Shown here one piece after another: positions 8,928 to 17,195 of a stretch of DNA of 64,000 bases. The stretch's first letter is position 1. The number at the start of each line of letters is the position of its first letter. A program made the position numbers and the translations under genes. The stretch is from NCBI RefSeq assembly GCF_000473325.1, contig NZ_KI421513.1, forward strand, positions 3,295,217 through 3,359,216. Direction: 5' to 3'. The notes below the pieces were generated by a model. The model searched no databases. It was given only the letters and a program-made list of their open reading frames with translations, and was not told the DNA's origin. Source of the DNA: Leisingera caerulea DSM 24564. GTDB taxonomy: Bacteria; Pseudomonadota; Alphaproteobacteria; Rhodobacterales; Rhodobacteraceae.

Positions 8928-10145
8928 TCAGGCCTCTTTAGGGCGCAACACCAGCCACATCAGCGCGCCGCCCGCCAGCACCAGGAAGGGGGCCATGGCC
9001 ATGCTCACTGCGCTCCAGCCCTCCACCGGGTTGCCGCCCGAGCAGTTCATCAGCCCGCCAGATGCCAGCGAGGCCATGGTGACGCCGCCAAAGACCAGGA
9101 GGTCGTTCAGCCCCTGCATCCGGCCGCGCTCATAGCTTTCATGCGCGCCGGCCAGCATCGTGGTGGCGCCGATGAAACCAAAGTTCCAGCCGATGCCCAG
9201 CAGCACCAGCGCTATGAAGAAGTTCTCCAGATCAACGCCTTGCAGCGCGACGGCACCGGCACCTGCGAGGATCACCAAACCGGCGGCGACGATTTTTTCC
9301 ACGCCGAAACGGGCAATCAGGTGGCCCGTAAAGAAAGAGGGCACATACATCGCCAGTACATGCCAGGTGACCACATCCGCGGCGTTGCCCTCGGTATAGC
9401 CGCAGCCGACAACGGCCAGCGGGGTCGAGGTCATCACCAGGTTCATCAGCGCATAGGAAACCATCGCGCAAATAACTGCCACCGCGATCACCGGAGTCTT
9501 CAGCAGTTCCATCCGGCTGCGGCCCTTTGGGCTGTCCTCAGTGGGGGCAGGCGGTTTAGGAATTTCGAGAAACAGGAACAGCGCAGCGCCCAGGACGTTG
9601 ACCGCAATTACGGCCAGATAAGTGCCAAGGAATGGAATAACAAAAGCTTGGCTGGTGGCCTTCACAATCTGCGGCCCGATGATCGCCGCCGCCAGCCCGC
9701 CTGCCATAACGTAAGAGATCGCCTTGGGGCGGAAGGCTTCGGAGGCTGTATCGGCGGCGGCAAAGCGGTAAAACCCGTGCGCGCTCATGTAGACGCCGGT
9801 CAGCAGGCTGCCGAGCAGAAAGATGGGGAAGGAGCCCAGATACAGACCATAGGCGCCGACCAGCCCGCCAACAGCGCCAAAGGCGGCGCCGACAAAGAAA
9901 CCCGCCCGGCGGCCCCAGCGCTGCATGATTGCCGAAATTGGCGTGGCGGCCAGCATCGACCCGCCGACGATCAGCGAGATCGGCAGCGTTGCAAAACAGG
10001 GGTTCGACGCCAGCGACTGCCCCGCAAGGCCGCCGATGGTAAAGATCATCGGCATCTGCGCGCCGAGGATCGCTTGGGCCAGCACCAGGATGGCGACGTT
10101 TTTCTTGGCGACGGCGTCGCTGGGGGTGGTCATGCTCATGGTCAT
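8928..10145 (-). CDS. MFS transporter
   Basis: The 405-residue inner-membrane protein has about twelve hydrophobic helices. The central cytoplasmic loop between the two six-helix halves (near EIPKPPAPTEDSPKGRSRM) is charged. The RWGRRAGFF segment after the second helix is the typical MFS loop 2-3 signature. It has no periplasmic domain and no co-transcribed partner. The substrate is unknown; the subfamily may be drug or small-solute efflux, but no residue decides this. The gene ends at a shared bidirectional terminator. Confidence 0.85.
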   Translation of the reverse strand: MTMSMTTPSDAVAKKNVAILVLAQAILGAQMPMIFTIGGLAGQSLASNPCFATLPISLIVGGSMLAATPISAIMQRWGRRAGFFVGAAFGAVGGLVGAYGLYLGSFPIFLLGSLLTGVYMSAHGFYRFAAADTASEAFRPKAISYVMAGGLAAAIIGPQIVKATSQAFVIPFLGTYLAVIAVNVLGAALFLFLEIPKPPAPTEDSPKGRSRMELLKTPVIAVAVICAMVSYALMNLVMTSTPLAVVGCGYTEGNAADVVTWHVLAMYVPSFFTGHLIARFGVEKIVAAGLVILAGAGAVALQGVDLENFFIALVLLGIGWNFGFIGATTMLAGAHESYERGRMQGLNDLLVFGGVTMASLASGGLMNCSGGNPVEGWSAVSMAMAPFLVLAGGALMWLVLRPKEA

Positions 10146-10240
10146 ATGGGATGCGTAACGGTGAATATGTTGAGGAGCAAGCCAGCGGCATTGGCTTGCC
10201 GATCACGCTTTCTTTCAACAGCTGCCAATCAGGGGGTGAC

Positions 10241-10900
10241 GTGGCGTCAGAAGTGCAGACATTCCTGCCGGGTGTGGGCCGGATCATCCAGTGTGACGCC
10301 TGCGTGTCCGAAGGTGCCGCGTGGCTGGCGGCGCAGGACAGCCGGTTTGCCGGGGCGCTGGAACTGACCGGCGCGCTTCCGCTCAGGCGGAGGCCGGACG
10401 GGTTTGCGGAACTTCTGAGCGCGATTGTCAGCCAGCAGGTCAGCGTGGCTTCGGCCAACGCGATCTGGACGCGGATGAAAGAGACGGAACTCACCGGCCC
10501 ACGCAAAATCCTTGCCGCTACGGATGACGATTTGCGCGCCGCTGGCCTAAGCCGTCAGAAAATCCGCTATGCCCGCGCCCTGGCAGATGCACGTATTGAT
10601 TTCAAAGCCTTGCGCGATGCCCCTGACGCCGAGGTGATTGCAACGCTGGTTCAGGTTCCGGGTGTCGGCCTCTGGACGGCAGAGATATATGCGATGTTTT
10701 CGCTGGGCCGCGCGGATGTGTTTGCCCATGGTGATCTTGCCTTGCAGGAGGCGGCGCGGGTGCTGTTTGAGCTGCCCGCCCGGCCCAAGGAACGCGAAAT
10801 GCGGCAAATGGCCGAAGCCTGGTCCCCCTGGCGGTCGGTTGCGGCGCGCATTCTCTGGGCCTATTACCGGGTGGCGAAGGACAGGGAAGGGATCCGATGA
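10241..10900 (+). CDS. DNA-3-methyladenine glycosylase II (AlkA-type HhH-GPD)
   Basis: Removes alkylated bases from DNA, starting base excision repair. The HhH-GPD fold is clear: the hairpin segment LVQVPGVGLWTAEIYAMFSLGRADVF contains the HhH motif and the downstream catalytic Asp (FAHGDLALQEA). The N-terminal signature LLSAIVSQQVSVASA is typical. A GTG start at 10241, 5 bp after AGGGGG, gives 219 residues. A longer frame from 10151 is possible but its extra N-terminus looks non-conserved. The stop codon overlaps the start of the following esterase (ATGA). Confidence 0.85.
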   Translation: MASEVQTFLPGVGRIIQCDACVSEGAAWLAAQDSRFAGALELTGALPLRRRPDGFAELLSAIVSQQVSVASANAIWTRMKETELTGPRKILAATDDDLRAAGLSRQKIRYARALADARIDFKALRDAPDAEVIATLVQVPGVGLWTAEIYAMFSLGRADVFAHGDLALQEAARVLFELPARPKEREMRQMAEAWSPWRSVAARILWAYYRVAKDREGIR

Positions 10901-11562
10901 CTCGTGTACTGAATGCCGGCCGCAAAGAGCCGGTTTCCGGCAGCACCCGCTCGATTGTGGTGTTCCTGCATGGCTATGGCGCCAATGGAGCTGATTTGCT
11001 GGGGCTGGCCGATCCGCTGGGGGAGCATCTGCCGGATACGCTGTTTGTCGCTCCGGATGCGCCGGAGGCCTGCGCCGGCGCGCCTTTTGGCTTCCAGTGG
11101 TTTCCGATCCCCTGGATTGACGGCTCATCTGAGGAAGAGAGCATGCGCGGCATGCTGTCGGCAATTGAGGATCTGAACGCCTTCCTGGATGCGCTGATGG
11201 TGGACGAGGACGTGCTGCCGGAACAGGTCGTGCTGTTCGGCTTCAGCCAGGGCACCATGATGAGCCTGCATGTGGCACCGCGCCGCGAGGACGCAGTGGC
11301 AGGGATCGTTGCCTTCTCCGGCCGGCTGCTGGAGCCCGAACTGCTGAAGGATGAAGCGGTCTCAAAGATGCCAGTGCTGCTGGTGCATGGCGACCAGGAC
11401 GACGTGGTGCCGGTGCAGTCGCTGCCCGAGGCTGCCGAAGCGCTGCAGGAGGCGGGCTTCCAGGATGTTTTTGCCCATATCCAGAAGGGCACCGCGCATG
11501 GCATCGCGCCCGACGGGCTGAGCGTGGCCCTGGCGTTCATGCGCGACAAGCTTGGGCTGTAA
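10897..11562 (+). CDS. Phospholipase/carboxylesterase (alpha/beta hydrolase)
   Basis: The 221-residue cytosolic serine esterase belongs to the carboxylesterase/acyl-protein thioesterase family. It has an FLHGYGANG oxyanion segment near residue 23, a GFSQG nucleophile elbow near residue 114, a following Asp in VHGDQDDVVP and the catalytic His in KGTAHGI. It overlaps the AlkA-type gene by four bases, so the two are translationally coupled. The physiological ester is unknown, and its pairing with a DNA repair gene gives no clear clue. Confidence 0.85.
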   Translation: MTRVLNAGRKEPVSGSTRSIVVFLHGYGANGADLLGLADPLGEHLPDTLFVAPDAPEACAGAPFGFQWFPIPWIDGSSEEESMRGMLSAIEDLNAFLDALMVDEDVLPEQVVLFGFSQGTMMSLHVAPRREDAVAGIVAFSGRLLEPELLKDEAVSKMPVLLVHGDQDDVVPVQSLPEAAEALQEAGFQDVFAHIQKGTAHGIAPDGLSVALAFMRDKLGL

Positions 11563-11568
11563 CCTGCT

Positions 11569-11606
11569 GAAAAACCTGGCCTTCCGTTTGCGCGGAAGGT
11601 CAGGGT
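11569..11606 (-). terminator. Terminator of the VOC/pseudouridine-synthase unit
   Basis: On the minus strand a CCTGACCTTCCG...CGGAAGGCCAGG hairpin (11574-11606, one internal mismatch) runs into TTTTT (11569-11573). The stop codon of the VOC gene (11600-11602) lies within its first arm. Confidence 0.72.
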
Positions 11607-12022
11607 GCCCACAGATGCGGTTCGGCGATTTCAACTGAATTTCCGGCCGGATCGCGAAAATAGACGGACCGGGCGCCACTCGGCCAATCAAACTCAGCCT
11701 CTATCGCAACACCGGCTTTTTTGAGCCTGGCGCGCATCAAGAGCAATTCTTCCCTGGTCTGTGCAAAGCACACGTGCCCGGGCCCGCGGGCGCCGTGCGG
11801 CGGCACCGGCAGCCGCGGGTTGCCCGGTGGTTTCACGGTTTCCTCAGCGTTGAACAGCAGCAGGACGGAGGGTCCGCAGCGGAAAAAAACATGCCGGTTT
11901 GCCACCCTCTGAATACGTTCCAGCCCTAAGATACGGCCATAAAAGTCTTCGGCTGCGTCCAAGTCGTCAACATAGAGCGACGCTTCGAGAATGGCGATCG
12001 GGGCAGGGGCGTGCGGCAGCAT
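11600..12022 (-). CDS. VOC (glyoxalase/bleomycin-resistance) family protein
   Basis: The 140-residue protein has two beta-alpha-beta-beta-beta modules: ILEASLYVDDLDAAEDFYGRILGL at the N-terminus and VYFRDPAGNSVEIAEPHLW at the C-terminus. Metal-binding candidates include the Glu in the first strand, His in GPGHVCF and Glu in VEIAE. The family covers lactoylglutathione lyases, dioxygenases and fosfomycin-type resistance proteins, and the substrate cannot be decided here. It follows the pseudouridine synthase gene by 12 bp on the same strand and shares its terminator. Confidence 0.8.
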   Translation of the reverse strand: MLPHAPAPIAILEASLYVDDLDAAEDFYGRILGLERIQRVANRHVFFRCGPSVLLLFNAEETVKPPGNPRLPVPPHGARGPGHVCFAQTREELLLMRARLKKAGVAIEAEFDWPSGARSVYFRDPAGNSVEIAEPHLWAP

Positions 12023-12034
12023 GGCTGCAGGCTA

Positions 12035-12688
12035 TCAGCGGCGGCGGGGTCTGTCACCTTTTGCCGGGCGCGCCAAGGAAGCCTTGGGGCGGCGCGGCGG
12101 CTTTTGCGAAGGTTTCGGCGGTCCGAGAACCCGGGGCGGTTCCAGATCCTCCCATGTTCCTTGCGCGAGCCCGTCAAGCGTCCAGGCGCCGATGCTGTAG
12201 CGGATCAGGCGCAGCGTGGGATGCCCGACCGCCGCCGTCATCCGGCGCACCTGCCGGTTGCGGCCCTCGCGGATGGTAAGTTCGATCCAGCAATCGGGAA
12301 CGGTCTTGCGCATCCGGACCGGCGGCGTGCGCACCCACAGGCCCGGCGGTTCGGGCATCAGCCGGGCCTTGGCGGGCCTGGTTTTTCCGTCCTTTAGTTC
12401 GACACCTTCCGACAATGCTCTGAGAGCGTCCTGATCCGGAATTCCTTCGACTTGAACCCAATAGGTTTTGTCCATCTTATGCTTGGGGTCGGTGATCCAG
12501 GCTTGCAGACGGCCGTTGTCGGTCAGCAGCATCAGCCCTTCGCTGTCCCGGTCCAGGCGGCCGGCCGCATAGACGCCCGGGCAGTCGATATAATTGCTCA
12601 GCGTGGGCCGCGGGCTGTCCTGGCTGCCGCGGTCGGTGAACTGGGGCAGAACGTCATAGGGCTTGTTGAAACGGATCAGGCGGGTCAT
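12035..12688 (-). CDS. RluE-type 23S rRNA pseudouridine synthase
   Basis: Isomerises a uridine of 23S rRNA to pseudouridine. The 217-residue protein has no S4 domain. It starts directly with the catalytic fold ([19 protein letters not shown]), as in the RluE/RsuA branch. The catalytic Asp is in [10 protein letters not shown] near residue 50. Further family motifs are KTYWVQVEG and [11 protein letters not shown]. The C-terminus is a Pro/Lys/Arg-rich tail of about 30 residues. The start at 12688 fits the family. The adjacent intergenic DNA contains DnaA-box-like sites. Confidence 0.88.
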   Translation of the reverse strand: MTRLIRFNKPYDVLPQFTDRGSQDSPRPTLSNYIDCPGVYAAGRLDRDSEGLMLLTDNGRLQAWITDPKHKMDKTYWVQVEGIPDQDALRALSEGVELKDGKTRPAKARLMPEPPGLWVRTPPVRMRKTVPDCWIELTIREGRNRQVRRMTAAVGHPTLRLIRYSIGAWTLDGLAQGTWEDLEPPRVLGPPKPSQKPPRRPKASLARPAKGDRPRRR

Positions 12689-12744
12689 GGCACGGCAATA
12701 GGGGTCCCGGCGCCGCAGGGCAAGAGCCCCGGAGGCCAAGCCCC

Positions 12745-12809
12745 TGTGGATAAGTGTCACCGCGGTGTCACGGAATCAGCACAGATTGCTCCCGACATAT
12801 TGTGGATCA
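12745..12809. promoter_or_regulatory. Two DnaA-box-like 9-mers and a short direct repeat
   Basis: TGTGGATAA at 12745-12753 is a perfect DnaA box on the minus strand (TTATCCACA). TGTGGATCA at 12801-12809 differs from it by one base and has the same orientation. Between them GTGTCAC occurs twice, separated by CGCG (12755-12772). The sites lie in the 230-bp gap between the divergent pseudouridine synthase and HNH endonuclease genes. Whether DnaA binds is untested. Confidence 0.4.
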
Positions 12810-12918
12810 TCAGGGCTTGTCAGGCGCTAACCACGATATATAGTCAAAGTTAGGCTGGGGCGGGTTCCCCGCTCTGGTTCCGCAACACGGAAGATCAGGG
12901 CGAGGAAGACGTTCAAAA

Positions 12919-13503
12919 ATGGATGGCGATTTCAGAGCAGAGTTTGTCAGATCTCCGGGGGCGCTGAAGCAGCACCCGGCACTGGTGCTGAACGCGGACT
13001 ACCGGCCGCTCTCCTATTATCCTTTGTCTTTGTGGACCTGGCAGGATGCGGTCAAGGCCGCTTGGCTGGACCGGGTGGCCATTGTGGCCGAATACGACGA
13101 GGTGGTGCACAGTCCGAGTACCGAGATCCGAATACCGTCTGTGGTGGTTCTGAAAGATTATGTGAAACCTCAAAAGCGCGTGGCCTTCACGCGCTTTAAT
13201 TTGTTTCTGCGGGATGAATTCCGCTGCCAGTACTGCGGCAGCAAGGGTGAGCTGACCTTTGACCATGTGGTGCCGCGCGCGGCTGGCGGTGTGACCAGCT
13301 GGGAAAATGTCGTGGCGGCCTGCAGCCCCTGCAATCTGAAGAAAGGGTCCAAATCGCTGCACCGGGCCGGCATGTCGCTGCGCAAGCCGCCGCGGCGGCC
13401 GGGGGCGGAGGAGCTGCGCAACACAGGACGCAAGTTCCCGCCCAACCACCTGCACGAAAGCTGGATGGACTTCCTGTACTGGGATACTGAGCTGGACGCT
13501 TAA
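12919..13503 (+). CDS. HNH endonuclease family protein
   Basis: The 194-residue protein carries an HNH nuclease domain near residues 95-145. Cys pairs in CQYCGSKGELTFDHVVPRAAGG and CSPCNLKK bind structural zinc, and DHVVPR supplies the catalytic His. The N-terminal half (ALVLNADYRPLSYYPLSLWTWQDAVKAAW) is the conserved extension of a widespread bacterial housekeeping HNH group. That group has no linked methyltransferase and is probably not a restriction enzyme. Its biological role is not established. An A+T-rich stretch upstream (GATATATAGT near 12834) may hold the -10 element. Confidence 0.88.
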   Translation: MDGDFRAEFVRSPGALKQHPALVLNADYRPLSYYPLSLWTWQDAVKAAWLDRVAIVAEYDEVVHSPSTEIRIPSVVVLKDYVKPQKRVAFTRFNLFLRDEFRCQYCGSKGELTFDHVVPRAAGGVTSWENVVAACSPCNLKKGSKSLHRAGMSLRKPPRRPGAEELRNTGRKFPPNHLHESWMDFLYWDTELDA

Positions 13504-13575
13504 GCGAAACTGTCCATCTACTTGGAAGATAAGGGTTCCGGCCTCATTGCCTGAGTGCCTGCTCCCGGTGGGGCG

Positions 13576-13599
13576 ACTGCTCAGATCCCCATGAGCAGT
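13576..13599. other. Perfect 8-bp hairpin between convergent genes
   Basis: ACTGCTCA (13576-13583) and TGAGCAGT (13592-13599) flank an 8-nt loop. It lies between the converging HNH gene and ornithine cyclodeaminase gene. There is no T-run on either side, so it is not a standard terminator. Confidence 0.4.
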
Positions 13600-13701
13600 G
13601 CCGGCAGATGCCGCTGACTGCGGCGAACAGACAAGGAGGCCGGAGGTGCCGGCGGCCTCAGTTCAGCGGGCCGCCTTTGCAGGGTGTCAGGGCGCGGCGC
13701 T

Positions 13702-14748
13702 TCAGGGTTTGGCGCGCTGAAGCATACCGAACAGGTCGCGCGGATCGTCCGGATCAGCAAGCATGTCCAGGTCGATGAAGTAATCGGTCCCCTTGATGCG
13801 GTCGCGGATATAGCGCAGCGCCGAGAAGTCCTCGATGGCAAAGCCGACGCTGTCAAACAGCGTGATCTGGCGGTCACCGGTGCGGCCCTGTTTATTGCCC
13901 GCAATCACTTCCCACAATTCGGTCACGGCAAAATCATCCGGCATCTGCTGGATCTCGCCCTCGATCCGGGTTTGGGGCGGGTATTCGACAAAAACGTCGG
14001 ACCGGTTGAGGATGCCGGGCGCCAGTTCGGTCTTGCCGGGGCAGTCGCCACCGATCGCGTTAATGTGGACGCCGCTGCCCACCATGTTGTCGGTCAGAAT
14101 TGTGGCATACTGCTTGTCCGCGGTGCAGGTGGTGAGGATCTGCGCGCCTTCGATCGCCTCCTCCGGCGTCTTGCAGGACACGACCTCAATTCCCACCCCT
14201 TGCAGGTTGCGGGCGCATTTTTCGGTCGCGGCCGGGTCATTATCATACAGGCGCACGGATCTCAGGCCGATGATTGCCTTCATCGCCAGCGTCTGGAATT
14301 CAGACTGGGCCCCGTTGCCGATCATCGCCATCGTGGTCGACCCCTTTGGGGCCAGATACTTGGCGGCCATTGCTGAGGTCGCGGCGGTGCGCAGCGCGGT
14401 CAGCATGGTCATTTCGGTCAGCAGCACCGGGTAACCGGTGTAGACATCCGCCAGCAAGCCGAATGCGGTGACGGTTTGCAGCCCTTCGGATGTGTTCTTG
14501 GGGTGGCCGTTCACATACTTGAAGCCATAGGCCTCCCCATCGGAGGTCGGCATCAGCTCGATCACACCGACGTCGGAGTGGCTGGCGACGCGCGGGGTTT
14601 TGTCAAACAGCTCCCAGCGCTTGAAGTCTTCTTCCACATATTCGGCCAGATCGCGCATCATCTGCTCGATGCCGACGTGATGAATGAGGCGCATCATGTT
14701 GTCGACGCTGACAAAAGGCACCAGTGCCTTGTCCGAAGGCTGTGTCAT
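13702..14748 (-). CDS. Ornithine cyclodeaminase
   Basis: Converts L-ornithine to L-proline and ammonia using bound NAD. The 348-residue protein belongs to the OCD/mu-crystallin family. The Rossmann glycine-rich segment is MIGNGAQSEFQ near residue 140, and DCPGKTELAPGIL is a family motif. The substrate-side segments RTAATSAMAAKYLAPKGS and GFKYVNGHP are conserved. Its ATG overlaps the stop of ctlX by four bases. With arginase upstream it completes arginine to ornithine to proline in three adjacent genes. Confidence 0.92.
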   Translation of the reverse strand: MTQPSDKALVPFVSVDNMMRLIHHVGIEQMMRDLAEYVEEDFKRWELFDKTPRVASHSDVGVIELMPTSDGEAYGFKYVNGHPKNTSEGLQTVTAFGLLADVYTGYPVLLTEMTMLTALRTAATSAMAAKYLAPKGSTTMAMIGNGAQSEFQTLAMKAIIGLRSVRLYDNDPAATEKCARNLQGVGIEVVSCKTPEEAIEGAQILTTCTADKQYATILTDNMVGSGVHINAIGGDCPGKTELAPGILNRSDVFVEYPPQTRIEGEIQQMPDDFAVTELWEVIAGNKQGRTGDRQITLFDSVGFAIEDFSALRYIRDRIKGTDYFIDLDMLADPDDPRDLFGMLQRAKP

Positions 14749-15674
14749 GCGGATTTCCTTTCACGGGGGCTCAGGTGGATGCCTGCCAGCATGCAGCGCA
14801 CCGACCCGCCTGCGGTTTCGATGGTGGGAATGGTCAGCGGCAGCGGCTCTGCGCTCTGTTCAATGACTGAAATCTGATCCGGACGCAGCGCGTCCAACGC
14901 CTTGGCCGACAGAGCCAGAAGCCGTTTGCGGCCAGTAAGCTCCAGGGCGTTGCCTGCGAAACTGGCGATCTGATGGGGCGTGAGGTCAATTACCTGCCGG
15001 CCGGTTTCCTCCAGCCGTGCGGCAACCTCAACGCGGCGGGCGGGATCGGCAATCATGTCCAGGCAGATCAGCGCGTAACCGGTGCCGATCCCCATCAGAA
15101 CATTGGTGTGATACACGTCGCGGCCCGCTTCATCTTTGGCTTCGAACACCATGGGTTCAAAGTTGAAATGAGTACAGAAGCGCTCCAGCAGCACTGGGTC
15201 GGCGCGGTTGGACTTCACGGTGTAGGCAATGCGGCCGATGTGGTCCAGCACCATGGCACCGGTGCCTTCCAGCGACAGCCCGTCCTGTTCCAAGCCGGAA
15301 TAGTCGATCACGTCCTGAACCCGGTACTCCCGTTTCAGCAGCTCGATCACATCCCAGCGGCGCTCCTTGCGGCGGTTCTTCGCAAACATCGGATAAACCG
15401 CAACGTGGCCGCCTGCATGGGTAGAGAACCAGTTGTTTGGAAACACGCTGTCCGGGGTTTCGGTGGTGGTATCGTCGAACACATGCACCGAAACGCCCGC
15501 GCCGCGCAGGGCTTCAACGGCGCCATCGAATTCCGCCAGCGCCTGGGCCGCGGTTGCCGTGACCGAGGTATTTGCCAATGTTTGGAAAGCGTTGTCGCCC
15601 TTTGTTTCCGGGTTCGAGCGGAAATGATGCGGCCGGATCATTACCACCGCAGAGGGGGCTTGCAGGCTGGTCAC
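14745..15674 (-). CDS. ctlX: CtlX-type citrulline/arginine-modifying hydrolase (amidinotransferase fold)
   Basis: The 309-residue protein is of the guanidino-group-modifying pentein superfamily. Conserved elements are FPNNW (78-82), LEGTG with its acidic residue (135-139), the catalytic His189 in VYHTN, and Cys294 in the C-terminal VRCMLAGIH. The product name follows the CtlX family, proposed to act in citrulline utilisation. Arginine- or dimethylarginine-deiminase-like activity cannot be ruled out. It overlaps arginase and ornithine cyclodeaminase by four bases on each side, so the three are probably translated together. This context supports breakdown of citrulline or arginine toward ornithine. 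Confidence 0.85.
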   Translation of the reverse strand: MTSLQAPSAVVMIRPHHFRSNPETKGDNAFQTLANTSVTATAAQALAEFDGAVEALRGAGVSVHVFDDTTTETPDSVFPNNWFSTHAGGHVAVYPMFAKNRRKERRWDVIELLKREYRVQDVIDYSGLEQDGLSLEGTGAMVLDHIGRIAYTVKSNRADPVLLERFCTHFNFEPMVFEAKDEAGRDVYHTNVLMGIGTGYALICLDMIADPARRVEVAARLEETGRQVIDLTPHQIASFAGNALELTGRKRLLALSAKALDALRPDQISVIEQSAEPLPLTIPTIETAGGSVRCMLAGIHLSPRERKSA

Positions 15675-16597
15675 TGGTAGCTCCGTGTCGGGCGGTCGAA
15701 CACTCGGCGGCCCAGGGCGGAGGCGCAGAGGTCCACCATCAGATGCGCCGTGCGGCCGCGCTCATCCAGGAACGGGTTCAGCTCAACCAGATCCAGCGAG
15801 GTCATCAGGCCGGAGTCGTGCAGAATTTCGCAGACCAGGTGCGCCTCGCGCACGGTGGCGCCGCCGGGAACGGTGGTGCCGACAGCCGGCGCGACCGAGG
15901 GGTCGAGAAAGTCCACGTCCAGCGAGACGTGAAGCATGCCATTGGCCTGGGCGACCTGATCCAAGAACCGGTTCAACGGGCCGGCAATGCCGTTTTCATC
16001 AATATGGCGCATGTCATGGGTGCGGATGGAACTGTCTTCCAGCGCGAGCCGCTCCTGAGTGTCCACAGACCGCAGGCCGATCATGCAGACATTCTCCTCC
16101 GGAACCGGGTTCAGAACTTCAGGAAAGTCGTCGAACCCCCTGCGCCCGGTGAAATATCCAACCGGTGTGCCGTGCAGATTGCCGCTGTCCGATGTCTCCG
16201 GCGTGTGGAAATCCGTATGCGCGTCCAGCCAAAGCACAAACAGCGGCCGGCCTTCCTTTGCGGCAAAGTTTGCAGCCCCGGCCACGGATCCCAGCGACAG
16301 CGAGTGATCGCCGCCCAGGAACACCGGCAGGCCGCACTCCAGCGCGTCTTCGGCAGCCTGCGCGAGGCGCGAAGTCCAGCCGATGGTTTCGTTGCGGGCG
16401 TAGACGAGTCCGTCATTGGTGTCGGCAGGATGGGCCTCCGGCGCCAGGTTGCCAATATCTTCCACCGTGTGGCCAAGGCTTTCCAGGGCGGCGGCAATCC
16501 CAGCGGTCCGGTAGGCGTCCGGGCCCATCAGGCAGCCGGCCCGGCGCTTGCCGCTGTCGACCGGGGCTCCAATTAGAATGCAATGTTGCGACGTCAC
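15671..16597 (-). CDS. rocF: Arginase
   Basis: Hydrolyses L-arginine to ornithine and urea at a binuclear manganese site. The metal ligands sit in GGDH (95-98), DAHTD (125-129) and SLDVDFLDP (225-233). The 308-residue length is normal for bacterial arginase. The start is a GTG at 16597, with a GAGAG ribosome-binding site upstream. It is the first gene of the rocF-ctlX-ocd operon and is divergent from an Lrp/AsnC regulator 112 bp away. That regulator is the natural candidate for its control. Confidence 0.94.
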   Translation of the reverse strand: MTSQHCILIGAPVDSGKRRAGCLMGPDAYRTAGIAAALESLGHTVEDIGNLAPEAHPADTNDGLVYARNETIGWTSRLAQAAEDALECGLPVFLGGDHSLSLGSVAGAANFAAKEGRPLFVLWLDAHTDFHTPETSDSGNLHGTPVGYFTGRRGFDDFPEVLNPVPEENVCMIGLRSVDTQERLALEDSSIRTHDMRHIDENGIAGPLNRFLDQVAQANGMLHVSLDVDFLDPSVAPAVGTTVPGGATVREAHLVCEILHDSGLMTSLDLVELNPFLDERGRTAHLMVDLCASALGRRVFDRPTRSYQ

Positions 16598-16646
16598 GGT
16601 TTTGCTCTCTCAAAACGTTGGCTTTCTTCCTGTTAACTTCCGAAAT

Positions 16647-16667
16647 GTGATGGAATCCAGTCATCAC
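16647..16667. promoter_or_regulatory. Candidate Lrp/AsnC operator
   Basis: GTGATG (16647-16652) and CATCAC (16662-16667) form an inverted repeat with a 9-bp spacer. It is in the 112-bp region between arginase and the Lrp-type gene. A site there could control both. The assignment rests on position and symmetry only. Confidence 0.45.
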
Positions 16668-16709
16668 TTTGCGCATAATGGGAACTGATTGTTCAAATTG
16701 AGGTGGAGT

Positions 16710-17135
16710 ATGGACAAAACGGATGAGCGTCTGATCTCTGCGCTGCGCCACAATGCGCGGGCGTCTTTGTCAGACCTGGCGCTGGAACTGAACCTGTCGC
16801 GGACGACGGTGCGGGCCAGGATCGAGCGGCTGCAGGCGCGCGGCGACATTCTGGGGTTCACCGTGGTGCTGAAGGAGGATGTGCTGCGCGATCCGGTGCG
16901 CGGCCTGATGATGATCGGCATCGAGGGCCGCGGTACCAGCCGGATCACCCGGCAGCTGCAAGGGCTGCCGGAGGTGCGGGCGATTCACACAACCAACGGC
17001 CGCTGGGATTTGATCATCGAACTCGGGACCGAGACTTTGGAAACACTGGACGCAGCGCTGGCCAAGATCCGCACCTTTGAGGGGGTGGTGAGCAGCGAAA
17101 CAAATCTGCTGCTGGCCACGAAAAAGGACACCTGA
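16710..17135 (+). CDS. Lrp/AsnC family transcriptional regulator
   Basis: The 141-residue protein has an N-terminal winged helix-turn-helix (DERLISALRHNARASLSDLALELNLSRTTVRARIERL). A C-terminal RAM/AsnC ligand-binding domain follows (RAIHTTNGRWDLIIELG). The ATG at 16710 follows GGTGGAG. It is transcribed away from the arginase operon. In this family such an arrangement often means arginine- or ornithine-responsive activation, as with BkdR- or ArgP-like local regulators. The ligand is inferred from context only. Confidence 0.9.
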   Translation: MDKTDERLISALRHNARASLSDLALELNLSRTTVRARIERLQARGDILGFTVVLKEDVLRDPVRGLMMIGIEGRGTSRITRQLQGLPEVRAIHTTNGRWDLIIELGTETLETLDAALAKIRTFEGVVSSETNLLLATKKDT

Positions 17136-17195
17136 AGCCGGGACGGCCTAAACGCGATCAATGGGTTAGCGGCCTGGTTTCAGCTTACCGGACCG

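Noticed and set aside
8910..10367. 485-codon plus-strand frame across the MFS gene
   Set aside because: Antisense to a protein with twelve convincing membrane helices. Its own product is His/Gln/Arg-rich and unrecognisable, and it runs into the glycosylase gene.
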